The notes below the pieces were generated by a model. The model saw nothing but the letters and a program-made list of their open reading frames with translations, made no database searches and was not told the origin of the DNA. Made by a program: the position numbers and the translations under genes. A DNA stretch of 64,000 nt from Tetrapyrgos nigripes. Its lineage: Eukaryota; Basidiomycota; Agaricomycetes; Agaricales; Campanellaceae. Below, one piece after another: positions 46,650-57,717 of this stretch; within the stretch, counting starts at the first letter, position 1; every line of letters begins with the position of its first letter. Location of the stretch: positions 62,001 to 126,000 of the forward strand of contig JAACJM010000206.1 of NCBI GenBank assembly GCA_013368315.1, in the 5' to 3' direction.

Positions 46650-49600
46650 CATTCGTTTACTATGTTTAGGGTTTCAGTCTGGCAAAGTTTTGATTCTAAA
46701 GGCTTTGTAGACTTGGTAGCATGAAAAAATGCATTTACACTTTTATATATAAACCCACTGCAGAATGGACAGCAAGATGCATGAGCACTTGGTAGTAGAG
46801 GCTGACATGAAGTTCCTTTTGTTCTGTTGGTGCCAGGGTTCCTTACTTTGACTTTCATCATCTCCACAAAGCTGCCACATTAATGCCACTGAACTCAGTT
46901 CATAGATATCTAACCAATACTTCAGTACCCTTTCTGATTTCCATATGATTTTATGCATTTATTCTCAGGCTTTCTCATACTCCTCAACCAAAACCCTCTT
47001 CAATGCTTTCCTCGTTAGCTATTTCAGAGTCTACAACAATCAAAAAATCATACTCAAGTCCCCAAATTAACTTGATTCAGAGCTCCAACTAGGAAACCAC
47101 AAACTCACCTTTACAACAGCCTCCTTTTGATCACTTGTATTTACTCAAATTTCCTTTACTCAGCCACATCTCCAACTTGCTTATCATCTTCACCCAATTT
47201 TTCTTCTATGCTCTTCACTCAGCCCAATCTATGCTCTAGGTACCCTTTCACTTGAGATCTGGACGGTTTGTTTTCAATGACTAACCAATGAGTTTGAATG
47301 ATGTGTCACATTACAACAATGCACACATGTGATGGCACAGGGGCAATGTCTTTGTTTGGCAGACAAACATATGGACAACATTGATGACAATGTATTCCCC
47401 CAATCTCTCTTTGTGCTTACTCCCAGATTGCCAATTGAAGAACAAATTCAGCAACTTCAAGAAAGCGACTCTACTAGCAACAATCCACACTATGAAACTA
47501 TTCCTTGGATCATCTTTCCCTTTCTCCAGTCAATGCCTTTTCGTGTGTCTGTGTCTTTGTCTCCCTTGAACGCTCCATCCCCTCCATCTGCACACTCTCT
47601 GCTTCCTTCTACCCCACCTCATTCCCATTTCCAAGTCAACAACTCATTGACGAGATCCCCCTCATCCCCCATCCCCATCTCATCAAACATGGTCATGGTG
47701 CCAGTAGATGTCTTAAATGGAAGAAGGAGAAGGCAAAGGAGATGGAGAATTGGATAATAGACAACATAGTATGACATACAGTAGACAGTGGAAAGTGTAT
47801 GCTGTATGGTGAGCAATGTGCACAACATGTACATATACACTTCGCCAATGCTTCATTCTGCATCGGACCAATGGACAATGTATCATGACTTGATTATTTT
47901 GGATGATTTTCTTTCTATTTTTCCTTCTATTTTCCTTCATCATTCATCAATCAGCCATCAATTGTTGTTCATCTTTTGTTCATCTTTTTGTCCTATCTTT
48001 TGTTCATCTTTCTATGACAGATACATGATTATCACTTACCAGGGATACTAGGCTGTAATTGGATTATCTCTAACAGTTCTCCAATTCCTTTCATCTTTTT
48101 ATCAAGATACCATCCTTTACTTTGATCCTATGATTACTGCCTTATCTTTGGCCTCATGTATATAAACTTAAAGTTGTAGCTTCCTAGTTCCCATCTTGAC
48201 CTCTTCATTTTAGGACTAGGTAAGCATCTCTCCTCTTGCATCTTATCTTTACTCATAATTAACTTCATCCTGGGACTAGCTTCTCATTGTCTTCTCTCTT
48301 ACTGCTGCTCTGTCTACGTCTACTGTTTGAGCCAAGTGTGTGCTCTACACCACACAATGGCCAAACATCAAATGTCTAAAATGTACACCTTTTTCATTCT
48401 TGTCCCTTTCCTCTTCCTTTCCCTTTTCCTTCCTCTTTTTTTCGCCTTCTTATTTTTATTTTTTATTTTTTGCAACTGTCGACAGTGTTAATTAACTAAC
48501 TACAATCCTATGATTACCAGGTCGTCTTCCCACTTCCCACTCACTCTTCTTCCAGTCTGAGGCTCCTTCCAGAAACCGAACCAGGAACAGGGACAATAGG
48601 GACAGGACAAGGGATCCAAGAAACCTGGCAATAGTCATACATACCAACAACCAATGACTTTGACTGCAACTTGACAGCCAACTCCCCTCCCCTCACCACA
48701 ACTCACCACAACACAACAGCTAACAAAGACGAGGGTTATGGCAATGAATTACTATGATGATGGTGAGGAACTCAAAAATAGGCACCGATGCTAAACCTCC
48801 CTTCCTCATTCTAAATGGCATTGGCACCCAGCATACATTCTCATAATACACCTGATATCACTGTCACTGTGTGGGAATACAATGGTTCAATGGTGATGAA
48901 TACGCAGAACATTGCTGTGCAGTGATAGACTGGGGCAAAAGCCCATTGCTTTGCGCAGCAAGTTACAAGGCTGTTTCATATAGTCTATAGTGATTCCCAG
49001 GCTATGCAGAAGGGAGGGAGCATTGGTGGAAGTGGGAGGGAAGAAGGACATATGACAAAATAGAAACTACGATTTGACACACTGGCATGACGTGGTTGTC
49101 TATGGTCTTTGGATCTGGTCCAGACCAAGTCTGGACATTCCAGTTGTCAGGAAGGGGAAAGACAGCTTAATTTGAGTGGCAGTGGAAAGGGGTGGGAGTT
49201 TGAGGTCATGGTAAAAATTACAAGGCCAACATAAGTTAACTCGGCCTTTAAGAGGCCTCATAACGGGTTTGGCCAGATTGTCAAGGCAGTTATGTTAAGC
49301 TAGAGAAAGGACGAAGAAAGAGCAGTGTTGTAACTGTTCCTGTCTGTGAGATTGAGGTTTGGAGATTGGTACACTTATTATATAACTTTATTACTGCATG
49401 TTCACTTTCAAGAAGTACTCATCTGTCCAGTCAGCTTCCCTGTACATGCTACCACAGTATGGGTGTTAAATAGAATAATTTAGATAGTACCTAACTTGAC
49501 AGTTGTCATAACTGTATGAAAGGGGTGTGGGCCAGCACCGAGGTGTGGCGAGTATGAGACTGGAGCTCCCCAAAACATTAAAATACACATTACTTTTTAT

Positions 49601-49674
49601 CAACTTTTTATTGAATTTCTTTTCTATACACCGTCAAAACAAATACTAGTAAATGTAGACCCCTAACTAGTAAA
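46650..49674. other. About 3 kb without a recognisable gene
   Basis: AT-rich, with short repeats of a TTGTTCATCTTT unit at 47970-48010 and pyrimidine tracts at 48400-48475. The frame at 47329-47757 (+) is Ser/Pro-rich and not recognised. An inverted copy of the short GC-rich motif also seen at 6877 and 7190 lies at about 49520-49562. Confidence 0.4.
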
Positions 49675-50047
49675 TTACATTGTTTGCTCCCTCTTCGCTG
49701 GGTCAGATAAGAGGATTACGAGTTTTAGATTCCACGCAAGTGTGGTCTCTCCACTGCCAGTGTAGTACCCAGCCATATAGTCAACCAAACAGACAGAGCC
49801 AGCTGGAATCCCTTCTGTATACAATCGAAGCAGCAATATGCCTTTCCAATCCTCAGGAGTAAATTGAAAGGTTTGAGGAGGTCTGCAGATTGCGAGGAGA
49901 AGACTGAAGGTACAATCTTCAGTCTTCATCACTATTCTGTCATTATTGAAGCCAGTTTTGTAGAGCTGAAAAAGTAATAAACTGGTCAGTAGATTGAAGA
50001 AAACAAATTGTGGGATGTACTACCATGGGGGTCTGCCTTGAGAACAT
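49675..50047 (-). CDS. Small unrecognised protein (104 residues)
   Basis: Exon 1 (50047-50024, MFSRQTPM) joins over a GT-AG intron to exon 2 (49965-49675), in phase, stop TAA. The product has a hydrophobic core segment (CTFSLLLAICRPP), TPEDWKGILLLRLYTEGIPA and VCLVDYMAGYYTGSGETTLAW. No motif I can name. The codon pattern and clean splice sites suggest a real gene. The 5' LTR of copia copy 2 begins about 100 bp upstream of its ATG, in opposite orientation, so its promoter is probably interrupted or replaced. Confidence 0.45.
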
Positions 50048-50149
50048 AGCAATTGTGGTAAGAAAGGCAATCAACAAGAATGAGAAATCAGATGATAAAC
50101 GAGAAGACAAGATAGAGATAGAGAACGCACCAGGAAAACAGAAAAAAGC

Positions 50150-50385
50150 TGTTGGAATTTAATGATAACGATCATATTACTAAGCTACTACGCATACGGC
50201 AATCAATCAGGTACTGCGGACATACGGTCAAATGATCATATGGATATACTTAGACTATTGATATTGTTATACTACTTCGATTAATGATATATACTTGAGA
50301 GTCAAGCGAGATACGTTCGCACGCTCTTACCCCCCACTTTGTGACTCTCACTAAGATTATTCGCTAAGATAACCTAAGTCTAATA
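50150..50385 (+). repeat. 5' LTR of copia copy 2
   Basis: 236 bp, starts TGTTGG and ends CTAATA. Six differences from the 3' LTR by eye: five transitions, four of them at CpG/TpG or CpG/CpA positions. Confidence 0.95.
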
Positions 50386-50401
50386 GGTTATGGGCCCCGC
50401 C
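50386..50401 (+). promoter_or_regulatory. Primer-binding site, complementary to the anticodon arm of initiator Met-tRNA
   Basis: GGTTATGGGCCCCGCC directly follows the LTR. Its complement contains GGGCCCATAACC, the anticodon stem-loop sequence (anticodon CAU) of eukaryotic initiator tRNA, rather than the 3' CCA end. This is the half-tRNA priming mode known for Drosophila copia. Confidence 0.7.
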
Positions 50402-50478
50402 TAGCTTGCTATAACTCCGATAAACACTTGTTCTACTCTGCTTTACTCTCTACTCGTACTCTGTTCTTGGACTAGTAT

Positions 50479-53400
50479 ATGACTAGTCGACAAACTCGAT
50501 CTCAAGGATCAGCCCCAGATATCCCACTTCCTACTACCAGTCGCCACTCTAGTGCACACCCCTCTGGTACCCAAACTCCTACTCCGCCCGTATCATCTAC
50601 TTCACAAGCACAACCACTTGATCCTCTCTTCCAAAACCCTCTTCCATTCCCACTTGATCCCATTATGTCTGATGCTGGCGAACATACTAGGACTGATGTC
50701 CGGGATACTGCCCCTACTTCACCACCATCTCCTCCATCTACCTCTACTTCGTCGGTTGCATTATCTGTGCCCGAGAACACAAACCCCAACTACGTGATGC
50801 CGCTCAGTGACATCAACAAAGCTTTTGATTCCCTGACAGTTCTTACTGGCAGTGAGAATTGGAAAATGTGGTACTTCCGCGTTAATAACGCTATACGGGT
50901 GATTCGTCACCAACACTTTAAAAGTTCCGGGTTACATCCTGGTAATACTGTCAAACTAGCCTGTTTTAACGCTATTACAGGCAAGATTGATGATAAAATC
51001 ATGATCCACTACACCGAAGAGTCGGATGCGATAGAGCTTATCGAGAAGCTCAAGCAACGCTTCGACCCTTCATCCACAGTTCAAGAGTCTAACGAGCTGT
51101 GGAAACTCTTCAACTTACGTAAACCAGTCTGGGAGTTTGATAAGCTCCTCGACGAAGCTCAGGATCTCTGGGCTTCTATCAAGAAGAGAGACATAGATGT
51201 CTCAGACCAAGTCTTTTACTCAGCTCTAGTGGGGATTATTCCTCCACACTATCACTTTGTTCGCAGTTCTTACGAAGCAACTGTGGATGCAGCTGCAGCT
51301 ACTTCGGATGCCACTACTGCAGCTGAAGGGGAGAAACCCGTATACAGAGCCGTCGACCTCATTGCGCGGCTAAAGAAGGAATTCACTAACTATCGTTTGA
51401 GCAATGCTCAAACGTATCCTTCGAAGAAGTCCGACAAGAAGTCCAGTAGCACTAGTCAAAGCGGTGCTCAACGATCGGACAAGTCAAAAGGGGAACGCGC
51501 TAACGCTGCAGCACCGTTCCAGAAGCCTTCTGATGTCAAAAAGGATCGGAAGTGCTTCAACTGCAACAAGATGGGTCATACGACCCTGACGTGCCCAGAA
51601 CCGTGGACTGAAAAGTCCAAAGAAGCTATGAAGAAGAAAGGGATTACTAAACAATCCAACAAAGGCAAGACCAAGGAGAATGCATCAGTTGCCATCTCCA
51701 TGCCTGCGTCTTCTTCTTCTCAAATTGCGACTACGTCAACTTCGCAATCGGACTGGGTACAGTCAATTTCTTTGAGCGACGTTGAGATGGAAGACTCAGA
51801 GACTCCAGTGAGTCATCATATTTCCCTACCTGCTTTTACCGCGATCTCTGACCAAGATCATACGCATATCATTGATTCCGGTGCTACTATACACTGTACA
51901 CCGTATCTTAACTTACTTTTTAACGTTCATACTACGCCTGCCATAACTTTAACTGTTGCCAATTCAGAGCATCTAGATCTTCAATTAGCAGGCGATATGC
52001 GGGTAGAAATTAGGAAGGACAATGGTGAGTCTTCATCAATCACTCTTAAAAATGTATACTATAACTCAAAACTTCCGTTTACTTTAATCAGTATTTCACA
52101 AAAAGCGGACTATACTTTTACTTTTCATGATCATTTATGTATAATACGGAATGACAAGGACAATTTCATTGGCGTTATACACGAGAGCGCCAAACTTTAC
52201 TCCATCACAACTAAAAAATTGAGTGATAACGTTGCTACTTTAAGTTTATATGAACTTCACAAACAAATTGGTCATATGAGTTATACAAATCTAAAAACAT
52301 TACTAAAAACAGATAAATCTATTATTACAACCATTATTGATGATTGGACAGAAACTCAATGCGAAGACTGCATCATCAATAATATACACAGACTTTCTGT
52401 TCCGAAACAACGTACTTCAGAATTAGCAGAAAACTTCGGAGACCATTTTCATATTGATATATTTGGTCCATTACAAACTGCCTCTATTGAAGGCTACAAA
52501 TACTGGTTAACCATCGTCGACGACTGTACGCGTTGGTTAATATTATCTCCACTTAAAACAAAAGACGAAGCTTATACCCAATGGGTTACATTTACTACTG
52601 AACTATTTACGCAATATGGTATCAAAGTTAAAATTCTACAATCAGACAACGATGCCGTATTTACTTCGGGTGCATTCAAAAACTACCTGAAAGCACAAGG
52701 TACAATTGCACGTTATACAGTTCATGACACGCCTCAGCAAAACGGAGTTGCTGAAAACATACATCAACATATCATGAATGGTATTCGTGTTAATCTGCAT
52801 ACTGGAAAACTACCTAATCGTTTATGGTGGCATGCAGGACTTTATACTATGTACATACTTAATAGATCTCCGAAAACTGCATTAAAAATGCAAACTCCCT
52901 ATTTTAAATGTTACGGTGTTAACGCAAACTTAGACAATCTACATAGCTTTGGTACACCTTGCATTGTATATGACGAAGCAAGAACTAGTAAACTAACTCC
53001 TAAAGGAAAACGTGGAGTTTGGTTAGGCTTTGACGATCATTCAAAAGGCCATTATGTCTACTTTGGTACTAAAGTGAATGTAGAACGCAACTTGCAATTC
53101 TTAACGTCCAAATCGCAAGTTGAAGGGGAGTTACAAAACAAAAATCAAGAACCATTAGAAACTACAGAAGAAAATACAACTGAAACTCCAACTTCTCAGG
53201 AACACGAACCTGAACCAATGGATGTCGACGAAGACGAAACTAAACAACCTGATGGCCCAAGACAATCAAAAAGGATCCAAGAAGCCAGAGGTTTACTTTA
53301 CGATGAAGTTGAACAAAACATTGCTTTCTTCTTAACAGAATTCAATGTTTACTACGCTGATAACGTTGGCGATCCAATTTCATTTAAGGATGTACTCAAT

Positions 53401-54945
53401 CATCCACAACGTGATGCATGGTTTGATTCCATGAAAGCTGAGATAGAATCTCTAGAAAGTCTAGGAACCTGGGAATACGTCAAACCTCCTGCTGATGCGA
53501 ATATCATTGGTTCCAGATTTGTCTACAAAACTAAGTACGAACTTGGTAAACAGACCAAATTGAAATCTAGACTAGTAGCACAAGGCTTTAGTCAACAAGA
53601 AGGCATTGATTACTATGCAAATGATATCTTTGCCCCTGTAGCACGCATGAGCAGTACACGTTTTATACTTGCTCTTGCAGCTTCATTAGACTATGAAACT
53701 ACTCAGATTGATATTAAATCTGCCTATCTTTACGGAAACGTTACTGACGAGGAAACATTATACCTTCGTCCACCTCCGGGTAATTTACTACCTAACTTAC
53801 CTGAAGGCTACGTACTTAAACTCAGAAAAACTCTATATGGGCTTAAACAAGCTGGTCGTCGATGGTATGAAAAATTATGCAATATTCTCATAAAGTTACT
53901 AGGACTTAAGAAGTCTACTTACGATAATGCGGTATTCTACCGATATCATGAGAATAAACTCATTTTAATACTATCTTGTCACGTCGATGACATTACTTTA
54001 TGTACTATCAACAAAGCTACTGCACAAGCTTTTGTTACTGCACTTAGTGGACACGTCCAAGTCACTGACGGTGGAGAAATCCACTGGATTCTCGGTATGG
54101 AAATTCAACGAGATAGGAATAATCATACTATTAAACTCCGTCAGAAACATTACATTGAGAATATTCTCAAACGATACAATTTTGACCAATTACATGCACG
54201 CCGTACACCTATGCTACCCGGGCAAAATCTTAGCCCTAGACCTGGGAGTGAACCGCAACGGGACACCGCTGCTATTAAACATTATATGTCACTAGTCGGT
54301 GGTTTACGATATGTCGCTGACTGTACTAGGCCAGACATTGCATATTGTACTGGTCAACTAGCAAGATACCTTAATGATCCAGGTGAAGAGCATTACGCTG
54401 CAGCTAAACAATGCTATCTTTATCTAAAAGGAACTTGCAATTACTGGCTCAACCTAGGGAGCCCTACTATTACTTCTACTTATGGATTTGCCGACTCTGA
54501 TGGTATGTCCACGTATGGCAATAAACCAATCATGGGCTATGCATTCAAATTTGCTGAATCGCTTATTTCTTGGTCAAGTAAGCGAGGCACATTGGTAACT
54601 TTATCAGTTACTGAGGCTGAACTTTGCACACTCGCACATGCCTCACAAGAAGCTATTTATTTGAAAGGTTTTATAGAAGAAATTCTAAATGCCGAACAGG
54701 AGCCAATACTTATCAACTCAGATAGTGCATCTACTTTGGCAATTATACGTGCTCCTGAAGAACAACATACTCAGAGAACTAAACATTTCAATATCCGTAA
54801 AAACTTCCTTACTGATCGGATACATCAACGATACATACAAGTTAAACATGTATCAACTAATGATCAACTTGCGGATATACTTACGAAAGCTCTCTCCGCT
54901 GATAAGATCAAGCGTTTCTCCCGATTACTAGGGATATCCGCTTGA
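50479..54945 (+). CDS. Copia Gag-Pol polyprotein (1488 residues), intact
   Basis: A single frame from MTSRQTRSQGSAPDIP to LLGISA. Domains in copia order: a gag (UBN2-like) region at about residues 100-310; a CCHC knuckle (CFNCNKMGHTTLTC) near 357; a protease DSGAT motif near 465; the integrase His-Cys domain (HKQIGHMSY ... CEDC) from about 594; integrase catalytic Asp in FHIDIFGP (about 657), Asp in QSDND (about 721) and Glu in GVAENIHQ (about 758); reverse transcriptase with QIDIKSAYLYG (about 1077) and CHVDD (about 1168); and RNase H from about 1335 (FADSDG, TEAEL, NSDSAS, DQLADILTKAL). Every expected active-site residue is present, so it could support its own movement and that of copy 1. 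The integrase position after Glu reads ENIHQ instead of the usual ERLNR-like sequence. Confidence 0.95.
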   Translation: MTSRQTRSQGSAPDIPLPTTSRHSSAHPSGTQTPTPPVSSTSQAQPLDPLFQNPLPFPLDPIMSDAGEHTRTDVRDTAPTSPPSPPSTSTSSVALSVPENTNPNYVMPLSDINKAFDSLTVLTGSENWKMWYFRVNNAIRVIRHQHFKSSGLHPGNTVKLACFNAITGKIDDKIMIHYTEESDAIELIEKLKQRFDPSSTVQESNELWKLFNLRKPVWEFDKLLDEAQDLWASIKKRDIDVSDQVFYSALVGIIPPHYHFVRSSYEATVDAAAATSDATTAAEGEKPVYRAVDLIARLKKEFTNYRLSNAQTYPSKKSDKKSSSTSQSGAQRSDKSKGERANAAAPFQKPSDVKKDRKCFNCNKMGHTTLTCPEPWTEKSKEAMKKKGITKQSNKGKTKENASVAISMPASSSSQIATTSTSQSDWVQSISLSDVEMEDSETPVSHHISLPAFTAISDQDHTHIIDSGATIHCTPYLNLLFNVHTTPAITLTVANSEHLDLQLAGDMRVEIRKDNGESSSITLKNVYYNSKLPFTLISISQKADYTFTFHDHLCIIRNDKDNFIGVIHESAKLYSITTKKLSDNVATLSLYELHKQIGHMSYTNLKTLLKTDKSIITTIIDDWTETQCEDCIINNIHRLSVPKQRTSELAENFGDHFHIDIFGPLQTASIEGYKYWLTIVDDCTRWLILSPLKTKDEAYTQWVTFTTELFTQYGIKVKILQSDNDAVFTSGAFKNYLKAQGTIARYTVHDTPQQNGVAENIHQHIMNGIRVNLHTGKLPNRLWWHAGLYTMYILNRSPKTALKMQTPYFKCYGVNANLDNLHSFGTPCIVYDEARTSKLTPKGKRGVWLGFDDHSKGHYVYFGTKVNVERNLQFLTSKSQVEGELQNKNQEPLETTEENTTETPTSQEHEPEPMDVDEDETKQPDGPRQSKRIQEARGLLYDEVEQNIAFFLTEFNVYYADNVGDPISFKDVLNHPQRDAWFDSMKAEIESLESLGTWEYVKPPADANIIGSRFVYKTKYELGKQTKLKSRLVAQGFSQQEGIDYYANDIFAPVARMSSTRFILALAASLDYETTQIDIKSAYLYGNVTDEETLYLRPPPGNLLPNLPEGYVLKLRKTLYGLKQAGRRWYEKLCNILIKLLGLKKSTYDNAVFYRYHENKLILILSCHVDDITLCTINKATAQAFVTALSGHVQVTDGGEIHWILGMEIQRDRNNHTIKLRQKHYIENILKRYNFDQLHARRTPMLPGQNLSPRPGSEPQRDTAAIKHYMSLVGGLRYVADCTRPDIAYCTGQLARYLNDPGEEHYAAAKQCYLYLKGTCNYWLNLGSPTITSTYGFADSDGMSTYGNKPIMGYAFKFAESLISWSSKRGTLVTLSVTEAELCTLAHASQEAIYLKGFIEEILNAEQEPILINSDSASTLAIIRAPEEQHTQRTKHFNIRKNFLTDRIHQRYIQVKHVSTNDQLADILTKALSADKIKRFSRLLGISA

Positions 54946-54952
54946 AGGGGAG

Positions 54953-55188
54953 TGTTGGAATTTAATGATAACGATCATATTACTAAGCTACTATGCATAC
55001 GGCAATCAATCAGGTACTGTGGACATACGGTCAAATGATCATACGGATATACTTAGACTATTTATATTGTTATACTACTTCGATTAATGATATATACTTG
55101 AGAGTCAAGCGAGATACATTCGCACGCTCTTACCCCCCACTTTGTGACTCTCACTAAGATTATTCGCTAAAATAACCTAAGTCTAATA
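54953..55188 (+). repeat. 3' LTR of copia copy 2
   Basis: 236 bp, preceded by the polypurine tract at 54944-54952 and followed by AAAGC. Confidence 0.95.
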
Positions 55189-55197
55189 AAAGCTATG

Positions 55198-55249
55198 GCT
55201 CTTCTCAGACTGAGGAAATCTCAATTGAGATTTTGATGCTGAGAAGAGC
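55198..55249. repeat. Near-perfect palindrome next to the copia element
   Basis: Outer arms GCTCTTCTCAG (55198-55208) and CTGAGAAGAGC (55239-55249) are perfect. Inside them AAATCTCAATTGAGATTT (55216-55233) is itself a perfect palindrome. Confidence 0.9.
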
Positions 55250-56299
55250 TGGGAGAGAGAGAAAATGCAGTGATTGTAGCCTTAGGAGGCATGATGAAAG
55301 CTGACAAAGAGATGTTTCATAGGGTAGATTAGAGTGTTCAAAAGAGATAGAAGAGATTGCTGGAAGAGGAGACATTGAGGTATGACAGCATTGTGGTGCT
55401 ATATGCAAAACTGTGGTCCAGACATGGTTGTTTGCCTACCACCTAGCTATGTCACTGGAGACAAACAAATGACATAGGTATATACAGGTAAAATTGGAAG
55501 GAAGCACAGAAATAACTGGGGTGCCAATTAGACATAGCCACACATGGAAACACAGTGTAAAGAACTCGGCCTCATTCTTCAGCCTTGTAATGGATCTACA
55601 GCAGTCCTCAAGCTGCAAGCTCGTCCATATTGGGAGTGATTGACCCTGGGACCCAATGATGTACTTAACCAGTCATCAACATGCCTTCTGGAATCCCAGC
55701 ATATCAGTTCTTGGTCCTAGTCCATGTAATATACCCCTCCTCGTCTACTAGTGTATACCTAATCCAAATCAGGCATTCACTCGCAAAAAAATAACCAGAG
55801 GAGAATTTGAGGGGCATGGAAATGTTTCCAGAGTCATTGGAGTTGGGACTGGAAACTGGAAGAGAAATCTAAGAGATCGGTGGTAGTGGATAGAAATATA
55901 GAAGTACAAAAGCCGGAAAGCAGAGCAAAACCATGGCAGAAAATAGAAAGACGAAGATTGGGGGGCAGGAAAAGAAGACAAAGGGGGATGGAGACCTTGG
56001 GGAAACCAGATAAGAAACAGCCAACAAGGCGAAGGAAAGGAAAAGAAGAAATCCAATTGGACAGATACGAAATTTTTAAAAAAACACTAACAGCACTAGT
56101 GACGTGCGGGCCTGGGCTTTTCCCACAAAAATGTAGATTGAGTGTAGTATATGCTATCTATGAAGTATGTACACAAAATTAATATGCATTATGCTAGAAT
56201 GTCCTCCCATTATCACCCTCTAACTGCCATATCTTTAAGTAGGTCTTATCCTTCAAGAATTCCTGCCACTGCTCAATGATCTCTAGCTCCTATACTATA
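55250..56299. other. About 1 kb without a recognisable gene
   Basis: Short frames on both strands, none with a motif I recognise. The + strand frame at 55880-56182 is Lys/Arg-rich. Confidence 0.35.
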
Positions 56300-56510
56300 C
56301 AGTGGGTCAAAAAATTGTCCACATGTTTCGCATTTTTGGAAAGATTGCCAATTTAAGCAATACTGAGTAGAGATATTAAAATGTGGTCAGTGATGGGCAG
56401 AAAGCCCTTGATAAACGCTACAATATTCTGTCTGTTTTGTCTTATTTGGCTTAAAACTCATGGAGATATGACTGATTTAAAATGGTATGTCATTTGGACA
56501 ATTTTTTGAC
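56300..56510. repeat. Left inverted repeat of the Tc1 element
   Basis: It starts with GGGTCAAAAAATTGTCCACA and ends with the same core in reverse orientation (TTTGGACAATTTTTTGAC), so each repeat carries two facing copies of a likely transposase-binding core. Confidence 0.9.
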
Positions 56511-56539
56511 ATGCAAGTGAAAATACAGAAAGTGCTAGC

Positions 56540-57557
56540 TCAGTACTTGGTATGCCCTCCTTTGGCCTTCAACACAGCCTCAATCCTTCTAGGCATGCTC
56601 CTGATCAATTTCTGACAATCTTCTTCTGTGATTTCATCCCACTTTTCAGCTGCTCTGTCCCATATTTCCCAAACTCCAGAGGGTGCTGTGTCATATCCAT
56701 TGAGCTTGTGTTTGAGGGTTGTCCAGAGGTGTTCAATGGGGTTCAGGTCAGGAGATTGAGCAGGCCAGCTCATGCAATGGATGTTGTTGTCTTCAAACCA
56801 CTTGGTGGCCAGTTTTGACTTGTGTTTAGGATCATTGTCTTGCTGAAAAATGGCCACCTCTGGATCAACACCCAAAATATCCATGCTCTCCAGAAGGTTG
56901 TTCTCCAAAATGTCCACATACTGCTCTGCATTCATCCTGCCCTCCACCTCTGCCATGTTTCCAACTCCTTCCCACCCCATACATCCCCACACCATGATAT
57001 TTCCTCCTCCAAATTTGACTGTTTCCACCACATTTCTCTCTCCCAAGGATTCACCCTTCCTCCCCCACACATACTGCTGTCCATCTGACCCATATCGATT
57101 GATTTTAGTCTCATCTGACCAAATAACCCTTTTTCCAGTCATCCACAGTCCAGTTTCTGTACTTCTGTGCAAAGTTTAAACGAGCCTTCCTGTGAGCTGC
57201 AGTGAGTTTGGGCTTCTTCTTCGTTTTAGATGTGTCCACATCATGCCTGAGAAGGGAATTTCAAATGGTTTGGGTGGAGACAGGTTGGTCAAGGAGGGGA
57301 TTGATGTTTCTGGCCACTTCTGTAGCATTTTCAGCTTTGCCAGTGTTGATTTGTTGGATAGCAGCACGTTCATCAGTGGTAGACAGCTTTCTAGGACGCC
57401 CTGCTTGATGGTTCTCCTTGTCAGGATACATCTCTTTGGCCAGAGAAGCAATCTTTGACTTGGATACCCCAGTTTTAGCAGAGATTTCCCTGGATGAAGC
57501 AGAAGTTTGGAGGAGAGAGAGGATATTGTCTTTCTGGGTGGATGTGATGGGTCTCAT
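56540..57557 (-). pseudogene. Tc1 (DD34E) transposase with one stop and one frameshift
   Basis: Start ATG 57557 (MRPITSTQKDNILSLLQTSA). N-terminal paired helix-turn-helix DNA-binding region (SSREISAKTGVSKSKIASLA) followed by GRPRKL. An in-frame TGA follows VSTQTI, where relatives have Arg. The frame continues (NSLLRHDVDTSKTKKKPKLT, WTVDDWKK), then shifts by one base in a GGG run before VIWSDETKINRYG. The catalytic residues are Asp in WSDETK, Asp in FQQDND and Glu in SPDLNPIEHLW, with 34 residues between the last two. The end is KAKGGHTKY. The protein is inactivated, but the inverted repeats could still be mobilised by a relative. Confidence 0.9.
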
Positions 57558-57717
57558 GATTTGATGAGGGCTATAGAACAACTGGATGCCCTTATATATG
57601 GTCCAGCTGGCAGCTATGATATCATTATGATGTAGCCATTGCATCATTGTACAACTCCACTTATGATGTCATCTATGAGACATCACATAGTTACAATACT
57701 GATTTTTGAAGTGGCAA

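Larger units (their letters stand above)
50150..55188 (+). mobile_element. Full-length Ty1/copia retrotransposon, copy 2
   Basis: 5' LTR 50150-50385, 3' LTR 54953-55188, flanked by the 5-bp duplication AAAGC (50145-50149 and 55189-55193). Primer-binding site at 50386, polypurine tract GAAGGGGAG just before the 3' LTR, and one long intact coding frame. The complete structure suggests it was able to move recently. Confidence 0.97.

Noticed and set aside
50502..50789. Minus-strand ORF at the start of the copia polyprotein, seen again in copy 1
   Set aside because: It is conserved only because both copies share the sense coding sequence.
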